Positions 43,237 to 53,521 of a stretch of DNA of 64,000 nucleotides are shown here, piece by piece. The translations under genes were made by a program, and so were the position numbers. Origin of the DNA: Corallium rubrum (taxonomy: Eukaryota; Cnidaria; Anthozoa; Scleralcyonacea; Coralliidae); assembly GCA_964035015.1 (NCBI GenBank), contig OZ036017.1, forward strand, positions 3,305,053 through 3,369,052, given 5' to 3'. The notes beneath the pieces are model-generated. The model was not told the DNA's origin. It worked only from the letters and a program-made list of their open reading frames with translations, and did not search any database. Numbering within the stretch: position 1 is the stretch's first letter; each line of letters begins with the position of its first letter.

Positions 43237-44012
43237 GGGACCTTAAGATTTGGCGACGCGCTCGTCTGGGACGCGGCCGGAAGTGATCTTAGTGGAAATA
43301 CGCATGCGCGCGCGTCCTTGAATCTCGTCGTCAATCTGCGACGCTGCGTTTTAGGTTCTTTTGGCGTCGTCGTAGATCACTGTGAAGTTGTCCACATCTC
43401 TCGCTTCGAAAGGTGAGTTTTATCACGCTTTTTTAAACTTATATGTTCTGAATTTGGTGAACTCTTGTTGTCGACTTATTTCTTCGATTGAATGTCCTTA
43501 AAACCGTTCAATTTTACTGTTTTTATTAGCTAAATCGCTGTACCTACAAGGGTAGGAAAATCGGTGAAGAACCATACACAGAGCCTCTATAGCTTCACAA
43601 ACCGTCCCTTGTTGGCAAGTGAACTTTTCCGGTAAATCCAATGCTCGAGCAAGAATTGGAATTTGTTTTTTTCTAAACCGAAAATCTAAAGAACATTCAG
43701 CTTCGTCCATTTGTTCTAGATCAAAAGCTGGGTAATCTTGATACGGTAACTCTGGATTCTTCGAGCGACAAGCATTGTATAATACCACGAACTCTTCGTC
43801 GTCTATCAATGAATCATCGTAGGCCAGATGAAGAGCATTTCTAGCTTTTTTGAAAGAAGACATTTTTAAACATCATTGAATATAGGAATCGGCGTCCGCG
43901 TCGTTGAAAATCTTAACAACTTTTTGCACACGTGCGACGACGCGACTCTCCTCAGTCCGACCGCGTAAATCGACGAGTCCTAGACGAGCGCGTCGCCAAA
44001 TCTTAAGGTCCC
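43237..44012. mobile_element. Internally deleted PIF/Harbinger element
   Basis: Terminal inverted repeats of about 37 bp, GGGACCTTAAGATTTGGCGA and TCGCCAAATCTTAAGGTCCC, flanked by TAATA on both sides (43232-43236 and 44013-44017). It keeps only the first transposase exon on the minus strand. The rest of the transposase has been lost, leaving a short non-autonomous derivative. Nested within the 3.1-kb TIR element. Confidence 0.8.
43498..43863 (-). pseudogene. Harbinger transposase, N-terminal fragment
   Basis: 121 codons from ATG (43863): MSSFKKARNALHLAYDDS, FRFRKKQIPILARALDLP, QGTVCEAIEALCMVLHRF and SYPCRYSDL. This is the same region as 4487-4840, about 45% alike by eye. Coding similarity stops right after SDL, where the internal deletion begins, so the DDE catalytic domain is missing. 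Confidence 0.75.
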
Positions 44013-44391
44013 TAATACATGTTATGGTGTTCAGGAAAACTTGAAGTTACATAATCAACTTACCTCTTGAAATATAGGGCTTCATATCTGGTGCATGGTA
44101 TTTCAGGTGCACCGTGCACGTTCGCCGCTGCTAACCTTCCTGGCGTTTTCTTGCACGTTTTGCGAACTGAACAATTCTTTAACGGCCTATAAAATTTTCA
44201 AGGTCCACGCAATATTTTTATTGTTAGCTACGTGTGTGATCTAATTTGATCCGATACCGATAATGAAACACAAGTCATAACAAATTTGTGTAGTTAATAC
44301 TTTTCGTTGGCTTCTCTTCGACGACGGTCTTTTGGTTTCTAACGAAGGTTCGCACCTTTGGCCCCTTACGTGACGCCTTTCAAAACAGTGA

Positions 44392-44574
44392 TCAGCAAAA
44401 TGCGCAGAGCAAATAACAAAGTACCCCGTTTGTTAAAATTAGCGCGATATGTTTTAACCGAAAATAAACCCCAACAAGACGCTTTTTAGTTTTGGGGTTC
44501 TGGTGAAGGGAAATGCCAGCATTACGATCAGCGCAGTTACTACACCCTTGAGCAACACAAGGAGATGGTGGCAT
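44392..44574 (-). pseudogene. THAP-like zinc finger, N-terminal fragment
   Basis: Starts MPPSPCVAQGCSNCADRN followed by GISLHQNPKTKKRL. This matches the opening of THAP domains (C-x(2-4)-C, then a short loop and a basic HxxP-type stretch), found in P-element-type transposases and host regulators. Only the first ~35 residues fit, up to a possible splice donor. It lies near the right end of the TIR element, reading inward from the end. Confidence 0.45.
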
Positions 44575-44906
44575 AATTTTGTATTGCTTTTAAAGAAACT
44601 TTATTACATGTAAAAACGTAGAATAAGTCGGGAAGATACTATGTACGTAGGCCTATATAGTAGGATATATGTATCTTCTTGTAGAGTGTTGAGTAGATGA
44701 CGTCACAACGAGCTACCGCTATTAATAAATTGCAGGCTCCAAAAAATTTCGAAATCAAGCCAAGTGCTCGTAAAAGATGCCTGAATTCTGATAGAAAACA
44801 TTTTCTAAAATCGTTTTTAAATACATGGTAAGTCATATTAGGACCATAAGAGCTATTTTGGCTAAAAAAAACGCAAAGTGAAAATTCGATCGTACTGCCA
44901 CTTTAA

Positions 44907-46080
44907 AGATCCATTATGTTACTCGATTTGTTGTGGTATATCAGTATAAACGACCTCCTGACCCAGTAGCGTCTTATGCCATCTGCGATAATTAACGTCA
45001 GGAGTTACAAGGCCTATATCATATTGTTTGCATGCAATCTCAGTCGAGCAATCTACCTAGACTGTCTGCAAATATTCAATATCAATGAATTGAAATTACG
45101 CACTGCCAAAATAATAAATAACGGATAAAAAGCAAACGGTGGAACTAACAAAAATTAAACGGCAGAATTATAAACGAATTACTTCAACATTTCAATGAAC
45201 GAGTTTTCGCTGTTGCGAAGACCGCAGCAATTGATCAAACGACCGTACGTCTACCGAACCGAATTGACTGTGTGACGAAAAGGGAGTCGAACAAAATACT
45301 AAACCCACACTCATAGGTTGTTCTGGTTTACTTTTACCATCCGTGTGCACTTCCGTTGTTCTAAATAAGCACAAAACAGTACAAACTTGTGTTTTATTTG
45401 GCCCGCGTATTAAATGTCAACCTAACAAAATAAAGGTAAAGACTGCATTTATAATTAGCTGTGCTATTATAATGGCTCATGCACAGTACTCCATGCCTTT
45501 ACTGCGTATTTCTCGCATAAACGCTTGCTAAATAACAACTGTCTCTTGATGGCTTATAATACAGATAAAGTGCTATATGCTGGTAACAATGAGGTAGCGA
45601 AATATCTAACTTAAACCGTATTTTTAACAGTTACTCCATCTACGGCATAAATAATATTATAATTAGATTGTTTTTTAAATTATTACCACGATTTTGGTGG
45701 AGTACTGTTATTTATATAAAGAGTAAAACAGTCTGTACAACAATAATTCTGCGCTTACAGGGAAGATTAAGTTAATATCTACCACTTCAACAAAAAAAAC
45801 TGTCTAAAGAAGACTCAGTTCTTTCGAATATAGACCTATTTTAGTGGAGTACTGTGGTGGAGTACTGTGCAGGTCAACCGATACGAATCGGAAACAATCG
45901 GAAAATTATTTCACTGATGCTAATAGTCATCCCATAGTCGTTAATAGTAAACCTGACCTTCATTGAGTGTGTAATCAATGAAAATGTGACCCTGGTATTA
46001 ATATTTATGACTTGCGCATATTTCAGACAATCCGAGAATAATTCATTGGGACACTAAAGCAATTAACTTCCTTCTTGCTT
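44907..46080. other. No gene recognised
   Basis: AT-rich sequence between the TIR element and the BEL integrase core. A GTGGAGTACTGT motif occurs three times (about 45697, 45845 and 45858). No coding signal or element ends were identified. Confidence 0.4.
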
Positions 46081-46237
46081 ATTGCACTATCGCGGGATAA
46101 ATAACGTTGCTTTACCCCTCCCCCATCCCCCACCAATCAATGTTGATTTCCAGGTGACACTTCTGGGTCCTAACAAACACAAATTCGGTCGCAACCTTGA
46201 TCGGAGGGGAAAGGGGAGGGCACATTTTAAAGATAAA

Positions 46238-46745
46238 TCGCGTGCGCACAGAAGTCTCTTGACATACGCTGTGTCCCAATGTAATTATTCCACGATTGTA
46301 GAACTGCTTCCCGATCAAACAACGAAGAATTTCATCAAAAGTCTCAAGCGGTCCATTGCACGGAGAGGAAGACCGTCGAAGATCTACTCGGACAACGGAA
46401 AAACCTTCATTGCTACTACTAAATGGTTAAGCAAGATAATGAAAGATGAAGTGATGCAGAATTATCCAGCTCACCAAAACATAACCTTGGGGAGGCCAAT
46501 TTGAAAGGCTGGTGGGGCCATTTAAGATGGGGTGAACTTGAGGAAGTGATTTGGGATGTGGATCAATAATCGTCCTCTTGGATACCTCGAGGAAGACGTC
46601 CAATTACCAATCTTAACGCCCAATTCCATGATGTTCATGCAACCCAATCTTCTACCCGAGGAAGAGGTTGATACGGTCGGTGATATAGATTTAAGGAAAA
46701 GAGCAAGGTACTTAACACGATGCAATGTGGGCTAGATGGTCAGAT
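46238..46745 (+). pseudogene. BEL/Pao fossil: integrase core
   Basis: NFIKSLKRSIARRGRPSK and IYSDNGKTFIATTKWL match the central part of the BEL/Pao integrase catalytic core. Downstream sequence retains short integrase-like stretches. Broken. Confidence 0.7.
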
Positions 46746-46862
46746 GAGTATCTGAAAGGGTTGAGAGAAAGACAAGAAAGCAAGCATTAACGCTGCATAG
46801 TGACGTGGTTCTTATCAAGAATGACGAAAGGAATCGAGGAAAGTGGAATATTGGAATTGTTG

Positions 46863-47062
46863 AAATATAGTAAGGTTAGATATACTGCCGAATCAGAGAA
46901 CGTAGGAGTCTAACGTTTCGAGCGAAGGCCCTTCGTCAGAGAGAAACGTAAAGAGTGTAAACAAACAACGAGCTTATACACGGAAGGTGATCATGTGACC
47001 AAAAATAAGCCAATCAGAAAAAAATGACAATAACAAACTGATAATGAGATGGAATACACTAT
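46863..47062. mobile_element. Penelope-type terminal repeat inserted in the BEL fossil
   Basis: A 200-bp insertion bounded by the 13-bp direct repeat ATTGGAATTGTTG (46850-46862 and 47063-47075), a clean target-site duplication. The insert begins AAATATAGTAAGGTTAGATA and contains the same AACGTTTCGAGCGAAGGCCC block as 1426-1560 and 21485-21675. On the minus strand this gives CTGACGA ... GAAAC, hammerhead-like boxes. It carries no coding sequence. Confidence 0.75.
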
Positions 47063-47312
47063 TGGAATTGTTGTCGAGTCAATCAAAGGTAGAGACGGAG
47101 TAGTTCGAGCAGCAAAACTCAGAGCGGGAAAGTCGTATTTGGACTTTCAACAGCTATATCCTATGGAAAAAAGTTGTGATGCCCCTCTTCCAAGAATTGA
47201 ACGACAATCAACATTGATCGCAGCAGCAAGGGAGTTCCAACCTAGAAGACATGCAGCCAAAGACGCGGCTATGAGAATTAAAACAATTGCTAATCAGGAC
47301 TTTGAATTCTGA
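47049..47312 (+). pseudogene. BEL/Pao fossil: C-terminal region
   Basis: VVRAAKLRAGKSYLDFQQLY with a following PME stretch is the C-terminal module typical of BEL/Pao polyproteins. It resumes just after the Penelope-type insertion. Confidence 0.65.
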
Positions 47313-47319
47313 TACAGGG

Positions 47320-47930
47320 TGTTGGAGTTTATTTGACTTAGTACGGAGTTTGTACTTTGGACGATGTTAAGTTTACCATAAGCCCGCTTTATCAAGTGGT
47401 CCGGGCACACAAAACAGGAGTTTGAGTTTGAAACAAAAAGCTTGAGATGTTGTGTTCTTTTACACAATAAATTTATATTTTACCAATTCTTATCGTGTTT
47501 ATTGTCGGCCTACGAAACAATTCCCAACGAGGGACTTGGTGATATTGGTGCATATTGGATTAGATAATGGTTTCACGTTGAATGTATAATTAAGAAATGT
47601 GTAATAAACGGTACGTTGTGCCGTTAATTATCTGATTTCTTAATTATAAATTCAGTTTGCGCGACCTTTACCGGGTTTCAAAACTCGTACACATGACCAA
47701 ATGTTTTTCTCTGATTGGCTAATTAGCTCAAGAATTATTAATGAGTTTGAGAAATCTATATAAAGAACGCCAAACTTACGAACCTAAACACGAATATAAA
47801 CTTAAATACAATGTCATATGAAAACTCTTGTTTAATGACAATGAATTGCTCAAATACTATAAATGCTTTATGTAATGTAAGTACAAAGAACGTCGATGAA
47901 GTGAGCGTGCAGGTGACACAGCCATATACA
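47320..47930. other. Possible BEL 3' LTR, then promoter-like AT-rich DNA
   Basis: TGTTGGAG at 47319 and a later AATAAATTTATA suggest an LTR start and poly-A signal. Further on, GTATAATTAAGAAAT is answered by ATTTCTTAATTATA (47583-47651), a small foldback. A stretch near 47730 (GAATTATTAATGAGTTTGAG) also occurs near 26840. Confidence 0.35.
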
Positions 47931-47931
47931 T

Positions 47932-47943
47932 ATACATATACAT

Positions 47944-47977
<34 letters not shown>

Positions 47978-48049
47978 ACGCACACGCACACGCACACGCA
48001 CACGCACACGCACACGCACACGCACACGCACACGCACACGCACACGCAC

Positions 48050-48122
<73 letters not shown>

Positions 48123-48130
48123 TACACTAT
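47932..48130. repeat. Compound CA/CACACG/CACATA hexanucleotide array
   Basis: Three phases in succession: (CA)n, then about 15 units of CACACG-type hexamer, then about 14 units of CACATA. The same CACATA hexamer makes up 49018-49385 on the other side of a LINE fragment. Confidence 0.95.
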
Positions 48131-48164
48131 ACACATACACCTGAAACCTGTAACCTGTAACCTG

Positions 48165-49017
48165 AGGTGTGCCGCAAGGATCCATCCTGGGGCCAATATT
48201 ATTCGTAGCTTGTTTTGCTGATGATACTAAGATCTATCAGAGGGTGGACACTATACTGAGGATGCGGTTGCCTTACAATCTGATTGGAGCAGTCTTGTGT
48301 CCTGGTCGGAACGCTCAGGTTTATTATTCAACCATTCCAAGTGTAAGTCCCAACACATTACACGCAAGAAAAACCCGGTGCATTTCACATACACCATCAA
48401 AGACACCTGTTTAGAGACCTGTGTCAATGAAAAGGACCTCGGCCTATGTGTCGCAAACGATCTTTCGTGGTCTAAGCAGGTCAGTGATCAGTGCTCTAAG
48501 GCAAATAAGCTGCTGGGCTTTGTACGAAGGTCCTCTAGAGAGATCGAAAGCTGTACGACACGACGCACTCTGTACCTAGCTTTGGTTCGTCCGTCCGCAC
48601 CTTGGGTACGCAACGCAGGTGTGGGCACCGCAGACTACCGAGCTCCTCAAGCGTGTGGAACGAGTGCAAAGACGGGCTTCTAAATTTATCCTGAAGCTAC
48701 CCTTCCTATGTGAAACTTCATATAAGGAGAGACTGAAGTTAACCAATTTGCTACCGATCTCATACTGGCACGAGTTTCTTGACCTAGTTTTCTTTTTCAA
48801 GGCTGTTAATGGTCTACTTGATATAAACAGCGACGCTTTACCGCTTATCAGAAATACAGACAGGACAACACGATCATCCAGTAACAACGATGTATATACT
48901 TTTATTCCAAGGAAATGTAAAACAGTCACTTATCAGCGCTGCTTTTTTGTACGAACATGTAGAACGTGGAATGTCCTCCCAGAATACCTTAGATACAAAT
49001 CTATTAAATTGAAATCC
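48165..49017 (+). mobile_element. LINE ORF2 C-terminal fragment between hexamer arrays
   Basis: Starts at the RT motif VPQGSILGPILF, is internally deleted straight to CFADDTKIY, and continues through [47 protein letters not shown] and [14 protein letters not shown]. Frameshifts occur before and after 48600. At the 3' end it passes directly into (ACATAC)n, which may be its tail. RTE/CR1-like; the clade is not resolved. Confidence 0.7.
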
Positions 49018-49385
<368 letters not shown>

Positions 49386-50345
49386 ATTTAAAGCCGACGG
49401 GTTGAGTATCACCATCGAAGCCAATAAAAAAATGGTTAATTTCTTGGATGTTACATTCAACATTGCTACGAATACATATAGTCCTCATACGAAACCCAAC
49501 ACCACTTTACTGTACATCCATCGAGAGAGCAATCACCCTCCCACAATTATAAAGAATATACCAGCGGGAATTAACAGGAGACTGTCGTCAATATCATCAG
49601 ATAAAAAGTCCTTTCATTTGGCTGCCACCCCATCTCAGAAAGCATTGAACGACAGTGGATATAACTATAAACTAGAATCCGAGCCCCACGAAAGAAGCAG
49701 AAGAGAAAACAGACCGCGAAGCAATTTCTTATGGTATAATCCACCATTCAGCAAAAGTGTTAGCAACGACATCGGTAGAAGATTCCTTACTCTTGTGGAT
49801 AAGTGTTTCCCACAAGGGAATGCTTTAAGAAAAATCTTTAATAGGAACACAATTAAAATAAGCTATAGCTGCGTAAATAATGTGAGACAGACAATTGATA
49901 ATCTGAGTAAACGACAGATAGCAGCCTACAATAATCGCGACCTAGAGAACGACACCACCAAATTATGTAACTGCCGAGTGAAGAACACATGCCCGCTGGA
50001 CGGAAAATGTCGACAACCTGCCGTAATTTATCAAGCAAGAGTAACACGTAAGGACAACAACGAATACGAGACATACATCGGACTCACCGAAAACGAATTT
50101 AAGACCCGTTACAGAAACCACATCGCATCATTCCGTAACAAGTCATCCAGAAACTCGACAGAACTTAGTAAATACATTTGGTCCCTTAAGGGCAACAACA
50201 TTGAACATGACATTATATGGCAAATTATATCACGCGCTAAACCCTACAGCAACTCAAGCAAGAGATGTAATTTATGCCTAAACGAAAACTTTTTCATTAT
50301 TTGCCAACCGCACCGGTGTACTTTGAACAAAAGAAACGAATTCGT
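49386..50345 (+). mobile_element. 5'-truncated Penelope-like element: RT end and GIY-YIG endonuclease
   Basis: About 315 codons open in frame. The first ~100 are the end of a Penelope RT ([40 protein letters not shown]). A linker has the Cys pattern [16 protein letters not shown] typical of the family. The GIY-YIG domain follows: [18 protein letters not shown] and [13 protein letters not shown], with the catalytic Arg in the KTRYRNH segment, ending [13 protein letters not shown]. The RT catalytic core is missing (5' truncation). The element ends in TA repeats. Confidence 0.85.
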
Positions 50346-50355
50346 ATATATAAAC

Positions 50356-50430
<75 letters not shown>

Positions 50431-50453
50431 TATACATGTACATGTACATGTAC

Positions 50454-50517
<64 letters not shown>
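50346..50517. repeat. (TA)n-(GTACAT)n-(TA)n block
   Basis: Low-complexity tract of TA repeats around a short run of TACATG hexamers, between two Penelope-like fragments. Confidence 0.9.
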
Positions 50518-50521
<4 letters not shown>

Positions 50522-50547
50522 CATGAAGTATAGTTACCTTAAGGTCT

Positions 50548-50588
50548 TCGCTACCAGAGGTTTCACCCTAAACGGGATCATCAGGCGA
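50548..50588 (-). ncRNA. Hammerhead ribozyme candidate (inverted repeat copy)
   Basis: The minus strand reads TCGC-CTGATGA-stem II-GAAACC-TCT-GGTA-GCGA, identical in the core to the copy at 51268-51308. In this orientation it points out of the element's left end. Confidence 0.7.
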
Positions 50589-50658
50589 CTGGAAAGTATC
50601 GGTTAGTGGGCTGCTTAAATGCGTTGGTTGGCACGTGGGTGAGGGCGTCGAAACGTCA

Positions 50659-51288
50659 CATAATTCACGCATAATCAGGAAAAACAAGCCACTAAGCATA
50701 GTTACAAGCAGTTGCAATTGCAGGATTAAGGACAATTGCCCCCTACGTGGGCAATGCATGACAAACAACATAGTGTACAAGGCATCTATTTCCACAAGCA
50801 ACACGAACATCACTAAGCAATACATTGGCATGACAGCAAGTACATTTAAAGAGCGATATCGTAACCATACTAAATCTTTCCAGAATAAAAAGTATTCAAA
50901 CGAGACGGAACTTTCGAAATACATTTGGAATCTAAAAGAAAAAAATCAAAGTTTCGACATAACCTGGTCTATACTAAAACACTCAATCTCTTACACGGGA
51001 GGATCAAAAAGATGCAATTTATGTTTGGACGAAAAACTTTTCATCATGAAGGCAGACAAACAATTTTTACTCAATAAAAGATCAGAAATAGTTTCGACCT
51101 GTCGGCACAAAAACAGATTTCGGATCAACAACCTAAACAATCAAAGGAATGCGCGCAACGTTTCGACACCCACACCCACGCTCCAAAGGAATGCGCCGGA
51201 CGTTTCGACGCCCTCAACTACGCCCCAACCAACGCATTTAAGCAGCCCACTAACCGATATCTTCCAGTCGCCTGATGATCCCGTTTAG
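50659..51288 (+). CDS. Penelope-like GIY-YIG endonuclease C-terminal ORF
   Basis: Open for more than 200 codons. SCNCRIKDNCPLRGQC is the Cys linker, QYIGMTASTFKERYRNH the GIY-YIG core with its Arg, then [19 protein letters not shown] and KRCNLCLDEKLFI. The tail contains two 40-bp tandem repeats encoding NVSTPTPTLQRN and DVSTPSTTPQPT. The final codons (SPDDPV, stop) lie inside the hammerhead core: CTGATGA is read in frame and the TAG falls in the loop of stem II. Confidence 0.75.
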   Translation, partial: HNSRIIRKNKPLSIVTSSCNCRIKDNCPLRGQCMTNNIVYKASISTSNTNITKQYIGMTASTFKERYRNHTKSFQNKKYSNETELSKYIWNLKEKNQSFDITWSILKHSISYTGGSKRCNLCLDEKLFIMKADKQFLLNKRSEIVSTCRHKNRFRINNLNNQRNARNVSTPTPTLQRNAPDVSTPSTTPQPTHLSSPLTDIFQSPDDPV

Positions 51289-51308
51289 GGTGAAACCTCT
51301 GGTAGCGA
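51268..51308 (+). ncRNA. Hammerhead ribozyme candidate
   Basis: Stem I TCGC (51268-51271) pairs with GCGA (51305-51308). CTGATGA is at 51272-51278. Stem II is CCC/GGG (51280-51282 with 51288-51290) with loop GTTTA and a U-U apposition next to the core. GAA then ACC (51295-51297) pairs with GGT (51301-51303) around loop TCT to form a minimal stem III. The cleavage position would be after A51304. Very short stem III is characteristic of Penelope-encoded hammerheads. The U-U pair at the base of stem II may weaken it. Confidence 0.75.
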
Positions 51309-51398
51309 AGACTTTAAGGTAACTATACTTCATGCTTTATATTTTGCTCTATCTATATGGTATTGAGCACTCTCTAACATTTCGTGAACCAAAACTTA

Positions 51399-51435
<37 letters not shown>

Positions 51436-51469
51436 GGACGCTATATAGGTTAAATATACAGACAATCGT

Positions 51470-52450
51470 ACATCCTTCTAGCCTCCTTCGCAGGCGTTCT
51501 TATGGCTCGCTCATGCACAACTCCCCAACCATAGTTAATAGAAAATATACATGGTTTGGAAACCCGGCAAACTTCAAAGCGGTTAACAATCAAGCTACGA
51601 TTCATCTTGAAAGGTACACGAAGGTGCCAAATCCTTTGTTTTAGGTTTATTAATATTTAAACAGTACGGTTGAGTGATTGAAGCCAAACGTTGCTATTGG
51701 ATGATTGCTTCATTATACAGAAAACACAATATGTTCAGTAACCATGAAAGTGCAAAAATTTCCATAAACCTGAACAAAAGCATAAAACAATGACTTTTGT
51801 GAGCTTCCAAACCATGTATATTTTCTATTAACTATGCCCCAACTAACGTCTGCTCAAACGAGACACATGCGCATTCCATCTCCTTTGTGTACATGGACCA
51901 ATGAAAGCACATCATTGTCGTGCTAAATAAAGCCGACCTGGCCTAGTGTTATGCACATTTAATTTCTTTAGTCGAAAGCTAGTATTTTGAAAAGTTTAGC
52001 CAAGAACGAAATTTACGAAGAACATTGTTTTGACTATGTTCTTGTTTGCCTATGAAACAAATAAGCGTGAAAGTCAGTGTAGAGCGTAAAAGAGAAATTT
52101 AAAATTGTAAACAAAAGTCAAAGTTAACGTGTTCAGTGTCTGAAGCGACTGCCCGAATTAGTTTACTTGAAAGCTAATATTTCGCTTACTATAGCTCAGA
52201 GCTTTACAAAATTTATAAAGAATGGTATTATGAGTATGTTCTTGCTGGTCGTGTAAATAAATCTGTGCGAAGTGTCGGGAAAATATATTCAGAGCGGCCA
52301 AGGTCAAGCTTCTAGATTTGGGAAGGTTAGCTCTGATTGATCAAACTGTGGGAATGGAATGCATCGCTCGGATGAGCAGACGTTAGTGGGGGGCGGGGAT
52401 ACCATGGGCCCACAAAGAATGTCTGCGAAGGAGACTAACATCCTTTGTGT
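51470..52450. mobile_element. Foldback element with a second MITE inside its left arm
   Basis: Outer arms: CATCCTTCTAGCCTCCTTCG (51470) against GCGAAGGAGACTAACATCC (52425-52443), continuing inward after 51838 as CTAACGTCTGCTC against GAGCAGACGTTAG (52374-52386). The left arm is interrupted by the inner MITE at 51527-51838. Non-coding; the interior 51885-52340 holds nothing recognised. Confidence 0.6.
51527..51838. mobile_element. Inner MITE with 30-bp inverted ends
   Basis: Ends CATAGTTAATAGAAAATATA and TATATTTTCTATTAACTATG, arms of about 31 bp, 312 bp long. Flanked by the direct repeat CCCCAAC on both sides, which is the target duplicated in the outer element. A partial third copy of the end (TTTTCTATGAACTATGG) lies near 52634. 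Confidence 0.75.
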
Positions 52451-52883
52451 ATTGAAAATTGTGTTTTCTATCGGAGAATTAGATTGTGTCTTGATTTTGT
52501 GACAAATGTATATAGATCTTAGCACTGCACATTGCAGCTTTGATAGCACTAATATGTACCTTTCACTCGTGAACCTCTGCGTGCTCATGCGATTTTATAG
52601 TAGCCCGAGACTGGAGCGAACGCCTGACCATTGTTTTCTATGAACTATGGTACGATTGACTGGTACGTATAGTCGTACTCATTAATTGTTCCAAAGAATT
52701 GCCAGTTATTCAGGATGCGTTTTTCGCCAGATCTTATTTCATGTGCCTTCGCCTCGAAAGAGACTAGGAAGGAAACGCCGTGGAAGAGGTACATGTACTG
52801 TATAGGTTTGGCATTGTATTCAATTAAATATTGACTCAATTAGAAAATGGCTCTATTAAATATTAAATATCATAGAGCCTCAC

Positions 52884-53054
52884 CTGTATTATGCTTTCTT
52901 TCTCCTCCAGGGTCTCTGTCACACGGTGAATTAATTGGTCTTTCGCTTGCAGCTGATTCTGGTGGTCCAAGCTAATTTTTTGCAGTCGTTCTTCGTGTTT
53001 ATCAGTAGCTTCGCGTAACTTGTTTTTCGCACTAGTTAGTTGCTCGACGAGGGC
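52884..53054 (-). CDS. Coiled-coil gene, exon (57 codons)
   Basis: Acceptor TTAACCAG, donor ATACAG/GTGAGG, length a multiple of three. It encodes ALVEQLTSAKNKLREATDKH, then a continuous heptad-rich helix ending LEEKESIIQ. No stops or frameshifts. It forms a pair with the exon at 53522-53593; both introns are in phase 0. The protein is not identified; long coiled-coil proteins of the centrosome, Golgi or cytoskeleton would all look like this. No further exons were found in the window. Confidence 0.6.
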
Positions 53055-53521
53055 CTGGTTAAGAAGGCATACATGTTACCATAGTTACCACGACGTTAAC
53101 TAGACCGTAATTAAGAAGCCATAATTAAGTATGTCTTATGACAAAGTAACAGCTTTTGCAGTTTTTCATTTCGTTGCTTCTTTGTTCAGATATTTCGGTT
53201 TGTTTAATATGCAAATAAAATATCTGGACGTCACATGTGCATAATGAATTATCACAGAATGTTATATATCTTTCCTATTAATCAAACATAATGTAATCCC
53301 TTAAAAATCTACATGTTTGGTGTTGTGGTAGAAACACCCACACGCTTCGTTCGAGTTAATTTGGTTTTATAATACATATATATAAATAAATAGAAAATAG
53401 AAAAATATATACCCATCTTCGAAAAACTGCTACAGATGTTACTTTTTCATGTCATCTTCCAAACAAGGCAAACTTAATTTCATTTTATACGCACTTTGAA
53501 AAAAAAATTAAACAAACAAAC

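Larger units (their letters stand above)
41802..44906. mobile_element. 3.1-kb TIR transposon with P2X7-C-like and THAP-like coding remnants
   Basis: Terminal inverted repeats TTAAAGTGGCAGTACGA at 41802 and TCGTACTGCCACTTTAA ending at 44906. Inside, the plus strand has an acidic segment (FDSESELYADIAGMDGVDNE, about 42116-42220) and a Cys-rich stretch RRCRCCCEIGAVPEKN (about 42465-42510) followed by EYTGFNDVCLLRI. This order resembles the C-terminal P2X7 receptor domain (P2RX7_C) found as free-standing proteins in invertebrates. The minus strand at 44392-44574 opens like a THAP zinc finger. A Harbinger remnant (43237-44012) is nested inside. It inserted into the BEL fossil. Confidence 0.6.
30400..47500 (+). 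mobile_element. BEL/Pao LTR retroelement fossil, dispersed by nested insertions
   Basis: Parts in order on the plus strand: gag zinc knuckles and protease-like region (about 30450-30831), linker and reverse transcriptase (31456-32930), integrase N-terminal zinc-binding region (40980-41500), integrase core (46238-46745) and C-terminal region (46790-47312). A possible 3' LTR begins near 47319 with a poly-A signal near 47467. No 5' LTR was found. The element is broken, with at least ten disruptions besides the insertions. Insertions: LINE 3' end (30835-31455), a longer LINE (33010-40960), a TIR element (41802-44906) and a Penelope-type repeat (46863-47062). Its age is clearly greater than that of these four insertions. 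Confidence 0.75.
50518..51338 (+). mobile_element. Penelope-like fragment bounded by inverted 140-bp terminal repeats
   Basis: The repeats at 50518-50657 and 51199-51338 are inverted copies of each other, starting AAAGCATGAAGTATAGTTAC at the outer left edge. Each contains a hammerhead ribozyme candidate. Between them lies a Cys linker and GIY-YIG coding region but no RT. Inverted terminal repeats on a 5'-truncated copy are a known Penelope arrangement. A related but distinct subfamily from the 49386-50345 element. Confidence 0.85.

Noticed and set aside
47811-48221. Long open frames giving YTYTYT, TRTRTR, VYVYVY or HIHIHI repeats
   Set aside because: They are translations of hexanucleotide microsatellites, open in most frames on both strands, with no start context or domain.
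50568-50924. 118-codon minus-strand open frame
   Set aside because: Antisense of the Penelope GIY-YIG region and its inverted repeat.
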